From Verrucomicrobiota bacterium (lineage in GTDB: Bacteria > Verrucomicrobiota > Verrucomicrobiia > Opitutales > Seribacteraceae), in NCBI GenBank assembly GCA_030830145.1, contig JAURNO010000396.1, positions 1-5,198 on the forward strand: a DNA stretch of 5,198 nt, given 5' to 3'. The position numbers were made by a program, and so were the translations under genes. This document shows positions 1 through 5,198 of the stretch, one piece after another. The stretch's first letter is position 1. Each line of letters opens with the position of its first letter. The notes under the pieces are model-generated. The model searched no databases. It was not told the DNA's origin and worked only from the letters and a program-made list of their open reading frames with translations.

Positions 1-51
1 AGTTCCCACAACGAAGGCGCACAGGAATTTAAGTATATTTTTCAAATCCAT
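1..51 (-). CDS. Start of a probable exported protein (partial, runs off the left edge)
   Basis: Reading leftward from an ATG at 51-49, the frame stays open to the edge of the window and gives 17 residues, MDLKNILKFLCAFVVGT. Two lysines followed by a hydrophobic run look like the n- and h-regions of a Sec signal peptide or a membrane anchor. A TAGAAT hexamer lies about 23 bp upstream and could be its -10 box. There is no strong Shine-Dalgarno sequence. The gene lies 136 bp downstream of the oxidoreductase on the same strand, so it could be co-transcribed or have its own promoter. The product cannot be named from so few residues. The call rests only on the signal-like N-terminus and on the lack of any other gene filling this end. 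Confidence 0.5.
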   Translation of the reverse strand, partial: MDLKNILKFLCAFVVGT

Positions 52-74
52 AAGTTACTTTATCAAGCAATGTG

Positions 75-80
75 ATTCTA
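75..80 (-). promoter_or_regulatory. Candidate -10 box for the partial leftmost gene
   Basis: On the minus strand this reads TAGAAT, five of six matches to the sigma-70 -10 consensus, in an AT-rich stretch (roughly 75-110). It would start transcription near position 68, leaving a short leader before the ATG at 51. No convincing -35 hexamer is present at the right spacing, so the call is weak. Confidence 0.25.
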
Positions 81-146
81 AAGCCATTACAATTTTTTAG
101 AAAAATCAGAATTGCCGAGCACCAAGCGAAAAGAGCCTTATTGAGT

Positions 147-226
147 TTTGTTCGCAGGAAAGGATGGTCTCTCAATCCTCAAAAAAGTTACAAGGACCAG
201 CCTTTGCGATACTTTCTGCGAACGAA
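147..226. repeat. Imperfect inverted repeat spanning the oxidoreductase stop codon
   Basis: Two arms pair: 150-157 (GTTCGCAG) exactly with 216-223, and 159-169 (AAAGGATGGTC) with 195-205 at 10 of 11 positions. The right arm has about ten unpaired bases between the two segments. The right arm is the 3' end of the oxidoreductase gene, and the central loop contains its TAA. In the oxidoreductase transcript this would form a long bulged hairpin. No T-run follows, so it does not look like a classical intrinsic terminator. It might act as a 3'-end stabiliser or be a decayed inverted duplication. Confidence 0.5.
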
Positions 227-1525
227 CTTCTCGGCTTCCTTGACGCTGGGTTTCATGGCAGGACCATCCCAGTCAATCTTCTGACCGGTCCGTACGGCCA
301 AGTTACCCAACAATACCGTTTCGGTGAAGGGGCCTGCCTGAGCGAAATTAGAAAGAGGGGTTGTGCGTCCCTTAATTCCGTCGATCCACTCGAAGTGGTT
401 GGCGTCTTGCGTGGAAATCCCATCCTGCTCGACTCGAGGAACGCTTTGCGAAGTTGATTCCTCAATTTGGCTGACCTCATCAGCATCGCGTCCGATGATC
501 TTCCATTTGGTGGATCGGCGGCTGAAGACCATAGCCCCCTTGTCGCCGACCAAGACTGATTCGTAACCTCGCAAGTCCTGTCCGCCGGCAACGTCTTTGG
601 GAGGCATATTCGCTTGCCCATCTCTTCTTCCGTCGTACCAGGTCATGGTAACGGGTGGGTTGGGCCCCCGTGCCGGAAACTGGTACTTGATGACTGACCA
701 ATTGGGTCCCGAAACCTCGGAATTCCCGCCCTGCTCGGCTTCGACCGAAAGCGGATACTTCAAGTCCAAAGCCCAGTAAGGCATATCCATGATATGACAA
801 GCCATATCCCCCAAGGCCCCGGTTCCGTAATCCCACCAACCACGCCACTTGAAAGGAACGTACTTGGACGTGTAAGGAACCTTCTTTGCGGGCCCCAACC
901 AAAGATCCCAATCCAATCCCGCGGGAATCTTCTCTTTGGGGGGAAGTTCGGTCAACCCTTGAGGCCAAATCGGACGGTTTGTCCAGACGTGAACCTCGGA
1001 AACCTTTCCGATAATTCCGGCCCGCACGAGTTCGACGGCCCGTCGGATCGGTTCTCCGGCATGGGCCTGATTGCCCATTTGAGTGATCAACTTTTTCTTC
1101 GCCGCGGCCTCGGTAAGAATCCGGGCTTCGTGGATGGAATGGGTCAAGGGCTTCTGGCAGTAGACGTGTTTGCCCAAGTCCATGGCAGCCATCGCAGCCA
1201 CGGCATGGATATGATCGGGAGCGCTTATGGTAATCGCATCTACGTCCTTTTGCTTTTCAAGCATGACCCGGAAATCGGAATAGACCTTGGCATCGGGGAA
1301 AGACTTGATGCTCTTGGCGCCCCTCACCGTATCGACGTCACAAAGAGCTACGATATTGGCGCCCGCTTTGGCGGCGCTGGCCACGTCTGCGGTCCCCTTT
1401 CCCCCTACCCCGATTCCCGCGACGTTTATGCGTTCATTGGCCCCCCACACGCGGGAAGGCAGAAATTGAAAAGCGAAGGCTGAGGAAGAAGTCCCGATGA
1501 ATTGTCTGCGGGAAAAGTTTTTCAT
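188..1525 (-). CDS. Tat-exported Gfo/Idh/MocA family oxidoreductase
   Basis: A 445-residue NAD(P)-dependent oxidoreductase of the Gfo/Idh/MocA superfamily, whose members oxidise or reduce hydroxyl or keto groups of sugars, inositols and related polyols. The N-terminus carries a twin-arginine signal (SRRQFIG, residues 5-11) and a short hydrophobic stretch ending near residue 28, so export across the inner membrane with cofactor bound is expected. The Rossmann fold follows: INVAGIGVGGKG (33-44), then CDVD (62-65), where the acidic residue favours NAD(H). The family EKP motif appears as CQKP (123-126), with the lysine kept. The C-terminal domain has GDMACHIMD (239-247), containing the D-x3-H pair with the likely catalytic His244. 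The C-terminus is RKYRKGWSL. Length and motifs fit the large set of PVC-type members; the substrate cannot be read from sequence. The ATG at 1525 keeps the complete Tat motif, although no clear Shine-Dalgarno precedes it. It is divergent from the protease gene, with 121 bp between them. Confidence 0.93.
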   Translation of the reverse strand: MKNFSRRQFIGTSSSAFAFQFLPSRVWGANERINVAGIGVGGKGTADVASAAKAGANIVALCDVDTVRGAKSIKSFPDAKVYSDFRVMLEKQKDVDAITISAPDHIHAVAAMAAMDLGKHVYCQKPLTHSIHEARILTEAAAKKKLITQMGNQAHAGEPIRRAVELVRAGIIGKVSEVHVWTNRPIWPQGLTELPPKEKIPAGLDWDLWLGPAKKVPYTSKYVPFKWRGWWDYGTGALGDMACHIMDMPYWALDLKYPLSVEAEQGGNSEVSGPNWSVIKYQFPARGPNPPVTMTWYDGRRDGQANMPPKDVAGGQDLRGYESVLVGDKGAMVFSRRSTKWKIIGRDADEVSQIEESTSQSVPRVEQDGISTQDANHFEWIDGIKGRTTPLSNFAQAGPFTETVLLGNLAVRTGQKIDWDGPAMKPSVKEAEKFVRRKYRKGWSL

Positions 1526-1646
1526 TGCTAAGGTTTGAGGACGAGGTGAATAGACGAAAGATCATCTAAATTTGGGATTCTTTGGTTGGCAACAATGATA
1601 TGTAGTGGTGCGGAACTTGACTTTCAGGAGGTAGTCGGGATTATGG
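1526..1646. promoter_or_regulatory. Divergent intergenic promoter region
   Basis: These 121 bp separate the two divergent starts and must hold promoters for both genes unless transcription enters from outside. For the oxidoreductase, the minus strand offers TTGCCA (1592-1587), a good -35, followed after 17 bp by a poor -10, TTAGAT (1569-1564). For the protease gene, TTGGGA (1572-1577) and TGATAT (1596-1601) are separated by 18 bp, but both match the consensus poorly. I see no clear operator palindrome; GTTG-G-CAAC at 1585-1593 is only four base pairs per arm. The region is certain as an intergenic space, but the individual boxes are guesses. Confidence 0.3.
1626..1632 (+). promoter_or_regulatory. 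Strong Shine-Dalgarno for the protease/SirB1 gene
   Basis: AGGAGGT is a near-perfect anti-16S match. It lies 14 bases before the assigned ATG at 1647, 10 bases before an out-of-frame ATG at 1643, and 20 bases before an in-frame ATG at 1653. The spacing to the real frame is long. A TAG at 1632-1634 closes the reading frame upstream, so 1647 is the earliest in-frame ATG. Confidence 0.6.
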
Positions 1647-3944
1647 ATGTACATGGTCTCAAAGTTCTATGATAGACGCTTTCTGCGTTCCGGATTTTTT
1701 CTAGGCGGCCTTCTTCTTTGCCTTGTTTGTTCACTTCCCGCCAAAGACGACAACTCCACTTCGCTCTCGGAACTTGAATTGGCCAAGCGCGACGCCGAGG
1801 ATTTCGAAAAACTCGCCAAGTTGGTCAAACCCTCGGTAGTGGTCGTCGAAAGCGTGGACCGCCTGGGAAGGGAAGGCGGCCGAGGAACGGGATTCGTCGT
1901 CCGCAAAGACGGTGTCATTGCCACGAATTTTCACGTCATTGGCGAACATAGAGATTTCGCCATTCGCTTTGCAGACGGAAAGACTTATCGGCCCCAAAGT
2001 ATCTTGGCCGTCGACCGGGACCGGGATCTGGCCCTGATCAAGATAGATGCAAAGAATTTACCTGCTCTTGAGCTTGGAGATTCCGATCAAATCGACCCCG
2101 GGCAGGCTATCTTCGCACTAGGCAATCCACTCGGTTACAGCCACAGCGTCAGTCGAGGAGTAGTAGCTGCCATTCGCGAATTGGAAGAAGGGGACGGAAA
2201 GCCTATGGTGCAAGTCGCCATCCCAATCGAACCCGGGAGCAGCGGCAGCCCCACCCTCGACTTGGACGGAAAGGTCATTGCCATTTTGGCAATCAAATCC
2301 GGCGGAGCAATGGGTTTTGGCATTCCCTCCAACGCGCTGAAGAATCTCCTTGCCGAGCAAGACCCAATTCCAATGAAGAAATGGCTGACCATCGGCGCTC
2401 TGAATGATTTGGAATGGGAATCGGTGATGGCAGGGTCCTGGAAACAAAGAGCCGGAGTCATCACGGCGAGTGGTCTGGGTTCGGGCTTTGGAGGAAGAAT
2501 GCTCTGCCTTTCCCATGCAGCTCCCATCCCCATTCCCTGCGAATTGGAAGTGGAAGTCCGATTGGATGACGAAAGCGGTGCGGCTGGTTTGGTTTTCCAC
2601 GCAGACGGGGAAGACCGGCACTACGGGTTTTATCCGACCAACGGTTCCCTCAGGCTGACCCGCTTCGATGGACCGAATGTCTTTTCATGGACCATCCTCA
2701 AGACCCTTGATACTGATTCCTACAACCCCGGAGAATGGAACCGGTTGCGAGTTCGATTGGAGAAAGAAGGAAGAATCATATGCTCAGTCAATGGCCAAGT
2801 GCTGATCGATCTCGTCGACCAGTCCCTGAAAAAAGGCAGGATCGGACTATGCAAGTTTCGCGCTCCCGCCGCCGAATTTCGAAAGTTCCGTCATTCCAAA
2901 CGATTTCCCAAATCTTCGGTCTCCCCTGCTCTTGCGAAGAAAATCCGCCAACTTTCAGGCTCACTGAACGAAAACTCATCCCCCTCGAAAAAAGACCTCA
3001 ATTACCTCGTCAATCAAGGTCCGATGGCTTCCCAGGCTCTTCTTGACCACGCAAGCGAATTGGAAAGAAAAGCCGAACGAACAAGAAAACTCTCGAATGA
3101 CATTCGTGAACGCATCATCATTGCCGATTTGGCCTCCTCCCTCTCCCACGAGAACGAAAAATCGGTCGACCTCCTCAGGTCCGCCCTCCTCATCGCCCGA
3201 CTCGACAACAAAGATTTTGAACTCGAATCATACTTGAGAAAAACGCAAAGGATCGCCGAGAAGATCAAGAGCGGGTTTCCCGAAAAAGCCAGCGGTGAGG
3301 AAAAGCTCGAGTCTCTTGTTTTTCAGCTTTTTCAAGAGATGGGATTTCATGGCAGTACTTTGGACTACAACCATCGATCGAACAGTTACCTCAACGAAGT
3401 CATAGACGATCGCGAAGGGCTTCCCATTACCCTTTCGGTTCTGTTTATCGAACTTGCGAATCGATTGGACCTTCCCGTAAGCGGGCTTGGCCTACCCGGT
3501 CACTTCATCGCGATGTACAGGGAACCCGACCCCAAGGGCTCCGACATGAAAGGAAAGGAAATTCTGATCGATCCTTTCGGGGGCAAGATCGTCTCCCGCA
3601 AGGATGCGGCGAATTTAACGGGTTCCCGATTGACCGACGAAGATTTCACACCGGCCCCAAAAAAAGAAATCATCAGCCGGATGCTTCGTAACTTGATCCG
3701 ATCAGCCGAGCAGGATCGTGATTCCAGCGCTCGCCTGAGATACCTCGACGCCCTTCTTGCCATCAACCCAAAAGACAAATACATGCGGGCAATGCGGGCA
3801 ATGATCCTTTATGCCGAAGGAAGATCAGCCAAGGCTCTCAAGGATATCGAACGGTTGATCAAGGAAAATCCAGACAGCCCTGAAAACGCTCCTTTGCGTG
3901 AAATCAGGGCTCGCTTGATCGAACAAGCGCCCGACTCGAACTAA
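1647..3944 (+). CDS. Secreted trypsin-like (HtrA-type) protease fused to a ConA-like domain and a SirB1/TPR module
   Basis: A 765-residue multidomain protein. Residues 1-32 form a Sec-type signal (basic n-region, hydrophobic core 16-29, possible cleavage after SLPA); neither cysteine sits in a lipobox. Residues about 52-235 are an HtrA-like serine protease: TNFHVI with His96, DLALIKI with Asp127, ALGNPLG (157-163), and GSSGSP with Ser199 in place of the usual GNSGGP. No PDZ domain follows. Residues about 245-420 resemble a ConA-like/DUF1080-type beta-sandwich (GAAGLVFHADGEDRHYGFY, then W364-LRVRLE, then VNGQVLIDL). Residues about 423-500 are a charged, mostly helical linker. Residues about 502-660 match SirB1 (transglutaminase-like core 2): ALLIAR, NSYLNEV, GLPITLSVLF, GLPGHF (His619) and IDPFGG (Asp642). 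A TPR-like tail covers about 675-760, as in Escherichia coli SirB1. The likely location is periplasmic or surface; the substrate is unknown. The start is the first in-frame ATG after the Shine-Dalgarno; Met3 (1653) is an alternative. The protease and SirB1 calls are firm, the ConA-like call is moderate, and a joint function is inference. Confidence 0.9.
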   Translation: MYMVSKFYDRRFLRSGFFLGGLLLCLVCSLPAKDDNSTSLSELELAKRDAEDFEKLAKLVKPSVVVVESVDRLGREGGRGTGFVVRKDGVIATNFHVIGEHRDFAIRFADGKTYRPQSILAVDRDRDLALIKIDAKNLPALELGDSDQIDPGQAIFALGNPLGYSHSVSRGVVAAIRELEEGDGKPMVQVAIPIEPGSSGSPTLDLDGKVIAILAIKSGGAMGFGIPSNALKNLLAEQDPIPMKKWLTIGALNDLEWESVMAGSWKQRAGVITASGLGSGFGGRMLCLSHAAPIPIPCELEVEVRLDDESGAAGLVFHADGEDRHYGFYPTNGSLRLTRFDGPNVFSWTILKTLDTDSYNPGEWNRLRVRLEKEGRIICSVNGQVLIDLVDQSLKKGRIGLCKFRAPAAEFRKFRHSKRFPKSSVSPALAKKIRQLSGSLNENSSPSKKDLNYLVNQGPMASQALLDHASELERKAERTRKLSNDIRERIIIADLASSLSHENEKSVDLLRSALLIARLDNKDFELESYLRKTQRIAEKIKSGFPEKASGEEKLESLVFQLFQEMGFHGSTLDYNHRSNSYLNEVIDDREGLPITLSVLFIELANRLDLPVSGLGLPGHFIAMYREPDPKGSDMKGKEILIDPFGGKIVSRKDAANLTGSRLTDEDFTPAPKKEIISRMLRNLIRSAEQDRDSSARLRYLDALLAINPKDKYMRAMRAMILYAEGRSAKALKDIERLIKENPDSPENAPLREIRARLIEQAPDSN
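3907..3932. repeat. Stem-loop at the 3' end of the protease/SirB1 gene
   Basis: CGCTTG (3912-3917) pairs perfectly with CAAGCG (3924-3929) around a six-base loop. GGG (3907-3909) can extend the stem to CCC (3930-3932) across a two-base bulge. It lies just inside the last codons, in the convergent junction with the pseudopilin gene. There is no T-run on either side, so it is not a standard intrinsic terminator. Only 30 bp separate the two convergent stop codons, and I see no better terminator in them. Confidence 0.3.
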
Positions 3945-3974
3945 CAAGCCAAGTCGAAAAAGGTGATTGGGGCG

Positions 3975-4529
3975 CTAATCCAAATCATCCCCTTCGAACC
4001 CATCGCCCGTTTCGCCGTCCGGGCCCATTGAATAAAGCCGGTATCCCGGTTCCCCGTCTTCCCTCGGATACTCGTAGACGTATTCGTTTCCCCACGGATC
4101 GAGAAACGAGACGTCATTGTCCAGCGTCTTGGATAACCAAAGAATAAGTGACTTCCCATCGTTATGGGAAAAATCGGGCATTTTGGCTATGTCGTAAGAG
4201 TAAGGATCGTAACCAAAAAGAGTGGTCGGAACCAACGAAGGATACGGAGGAATTTCCAATGTTCCAACTTCGTTATGGAAACCCGCCAAAGAGAGGAAAA
4301 GGCATTCGCCAGGCGTACAGATTTTCTTTGGACAGGTCGGGTAACCACCATGCTTGGACTGATAGTCGACCAAGGCCGTCCGGAGTGCCTCGATCTCCAT
4401 TTGGGCCCGTTTTTTGTCTTGGGCGTTGATCACGTAACTACCCGCGCCAATGGAGATGGCGGCCAAAATCGCAATCACCATGAGCACGACAAGGAGCTCG
4501 ATGAGCGTAAAACCGGTGATTTTCCTCAT
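3975..4529 (-). CDS. GspG-like type II secretion/type IV pilus pseudopilin
   Basis: A 184-residue prepilin. The leader MRKITG is followed by FTLIELLVVLMVIAILAAISIGA, the class III signal cut by prepilin peptidase between Gly6 and Phe7. The mature Glu5 (Glu11 of the precursor) needed for assembly is present. After the N-terminal helix (to about 60) comes GGYP, a cysteine trio at 66, 71 and 76, and a variable region. The end, DPWGNEYVYEY (144-154) then YSMGPDGETGD (166-176), is the GspG signature around the calcium-binding loop, although the protein stops at DDLD without the usual final NW. It is longer than typical proteobacterial GspG, from an insertion between GGYP and DPWGN. An ATG at 4553 would add MGMGSGGG; the ATG at 4529 is preferred because it gives a normal short basic leader and an ATGA overlap with the upstream TPR gene. 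The role would be a subunit of an envelope pseudopilus. It may be one of several pilin paralogues rather than the major one. Confidence 0.88.
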   Translation of the reverse strand: MRKITGFTLIELLVVLMVIAILAAISIGAGSYVINAQDKKRAQMEIEALRTALVDYQSKHGGYPTCPKKICTPGECLFLSLAGFHNEVGTLEIPPYPSLVPTTLFGYDPYSYDIAKMPDFSHNDGKSLILWLSKTLDNDVSFLDPWGNEYVYEYPREDGEPGYRLYSMGPDGETGDGFEGDDLD

Positions 4530-5119
4530 ACCACCACCCGATCCCATCCCCATTCGATCAGTGCGTCCCTGACCTGCTCTAAATCTTCATCCTCCAAAGC
4601 CATGGCCTTGAAGTTTTCATCCATCTTGACTGCTTCCTTCAAAAGATTCAGGCACTCATCCAGGCTATTGAGAAGGCAGGCGTAACAAGCCAAGTTATAC
4701 CGAATCAGAGCGTTCCCAGGGTGGATGCCCAGACCCTCCAAAAGAATTTCCCGGGCTGCTTCGATCGAATCACAACGACGCGTCGCAAACGCTTCGGAAA
4801 CCCACCAATCTCCTTCGGAAGGAGATTCGCGCCTCAAATCAGCGGCAATTTTCTGCATGACCGCCCAATTTTCCTGTTCTTGCCTGATGCCCAAAAGTAG
4901 AATCTTTGCGTTCTTGCTCCATGGTTCCTCCTTGGGAAGAGCCCTCAGTTCGCGTTCCGCCTCATCATACATCTCCAAGGCAAAATACCCCGATGCTCTT
5001 TCCCAATGAACTTTCGGGGCCAATATATGAGGCGGGAGATCTTCCTTGGCTGTCACTTGAGCGATCGTAACGACCTCCAAAAGGTTTACAAGCGACAATC
5101 CGCACAAAACCAAGTTCAT
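4526..5119 (-). CDS. TPR-repeat protein, translationally coupled to the pseudopilin
   Basis: A 197-residue protein if it starts at the first ATG (5119). Residues 1-20 are hydrophobic but lack basic residues, so whether they form a signal peptide, an anchor or mis-assigned 5' sequence is unclear. From about residue 37 the protein is helical repeats: WERASGYFALEMYDEAERELRAL (39-61), a middle helix pair to about 95, WWVSEAFATRR (105-115), AAREILLEGLGIHPGNALIRYNLACYAC (121-148), then ECLNLLKEAVKMDENFKAMALEDEDLEQVRDAL (155-187). The NLACY repeat and the DEDL ending recall a TPR family I associate with Verrucomicrobia. The frame stays open to a TTG at 5194, just after a TGA, and a TTG at 5134 is also possible. 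No good Shine-Dalgarno supports any choice. Its stop overlaps the pseudopilin start as ATGA (4529-4526). TPRs mediate protein contacts, so a role in pilus or secretion assembly is a reasonable guess from context only. Confidence 0.8.
   Translation of the reverse strand: MNLVLCGLSLVNLLEVVTIAQVTAKEDLPPHILAPKVHWERASGYFALEMYDEAERELRALPKEEPWSKNAKILLLGIRQEQENWAVMQKIAADLRRESPSEGDWWVSEAFATRRCDSIEAAREILLEGLGIHPGNALIRYNLACYACLLNSLDECLNLLKEAVKMDENFKAMALEDEDLEQVRDALIEWGWDRVVV
4807..4827. repeat. Perfect 10-bp inverted repeat inside the TPR gene
   Basis: AATCTCCTTC (4807-4816) and its exact reverse complement (4818-4827) flank a single G at 4817. In RNA the practical hairpin is nine base pairs with a three-base loop. 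It lies in codons for residues ESPSEGD of the TPR protein, between predicted helices. No T-run follows on either strand. The symmetry is clear in the sequence, but a function is not. Confidence 0.45.
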
Positions 5120-5198
5120 GACTTTCGCAAACAAAGGAGGATCAATCTCCCGGATCAGGATTACGCCTCCAGCGGATTGCCAGGAAACTCCCAATCAG

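Noticed and set aside
72..457. Two plus-strand frames near the left end
   Set aside because: Most of their length is antisense to the oxidoreductase. Only the short FVRRKGWSL stretch is notable, and it is reported as an inverted copy rather than as a gene.
480..968. 162-codon minus-strand frame within the oxidoreductase
   Set aside because: Same strand but another frame of the confirmed oxidoreductase; its composition is shadow-like and it has no motif.
1153..1161. CQKP in place of the EKP motif as a sign of an inactive oxidoreductase
   Set aside because: The functional lysine and proline remain and the D-x3-H pair is intact; to my knowledge QKP variants occur in PVC-type members of this family.
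794..1483. 229-codon open frame on the plus strand, antisense to the oxidoreductase
   Set aside because: It lies wholly inside a gene with complete family motifs on the other strand, has no recognisable domain, and is rich in Gly/Pro/Arg as expected of a shadow frame.
1617..1645. TTGACT followed 17 bp later by ATTATG as a promoter for the protease gene
   Set aside because: Transcription would start past the Shine-Dalgarno and the assigned ATG, leaving the strong AGGAGGT outside the mRNA.
1710..1740. Possible lipoprotein signal in the protease protein (Cys25, Cys28)
   Set aside because: The residue before each cysteine is Leu or Val rather than Gly, Ala or Ser, so there is no acceptable lipobox.
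2118..2621. 167-codon minus-strand frame antisense to the protease domain
   Set aside because: The plus strand here encodes the catalytic serine motif and the following domain without interruption; the antisense product matches nothing I recognise.
3783..3800. Nine-base tandem repeat ATGCGGGCA x2 giving MRAMRA in the TPR tail
   Set aside because: Aligned by eye to my recollection of the Escherichia coli SirB1 tail, the segment is of nearly the same length, so there is no sign of a functional expansion; two copies are likely chance or local slippage.
4530..4553. Earlier pseudopilin start adding eight residues (MGMGSGGG)
   Set aside because: It would give an unusually long Gly-rich leader without basic residues and a larger overlap with the TPR gene; the ATG at 4529 gives a standard MRKITG leader.

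Overview
The window carries four substantial genes, plus the first codons of a fifth at the left edge, in a compact bacterial layout. Several features point to the PVC superphylum, most likely Verrucomicrobiota: a Tat-exported Gfo/Idh/MocA oxidoreductase, a secreted protein with a ConA/DUF1080-like domain, a short TPR protein with a YNLACY motif and a DxDL ending, and a GspG-like pseudopilin of the enlarged kind. This assignment is inference from protein style. There is no rRNA or marker gene here.

Left part (1-1525, minus strand): a 445-residue periplasmic NAD(P)-dependent oxidoreductase, followed downstream by 136 bp of AT-rich spacer and then the start of another probable exported protein that runs off the window. 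An imperfect inverted repeat spans the oxidoreductase stop codon. Its distal arm reads, on the opposite strand, as a synonymous copy of the oxidoreductase C-terminal peptide.

Middle (1526-3944): a 121-bp divergent promoter region leads to the most notable gene, a 765-residue plus-strand protein. It joins a signal peptide, an HtrA/trypsin-like serine protease domain with an intact His-Asp-Ser triad, a ConA-like beta-sandwich where an HtrA would carry its PDZ domain, and a C-terminal SirB1 (transglutaminase-like) plus TPR module. This domain combination is the best candidate here for something not well described.

Right part (3975-5119, minus strand, convergent with the protease gene across 30 bp): a two-gene unit in which a TPR gene overlaps a type II secretion/type IV pilus-type pseudopilin by an ATGA. 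The overlap suggests coupled translation and a shared role in a pseudopilus or secretion machine.

I see no CRISPR array, tRNA, rRNA, transposase, insertion sequence or phage gene. The window looks like ordinary chromosome with one unusual multidomain gene.
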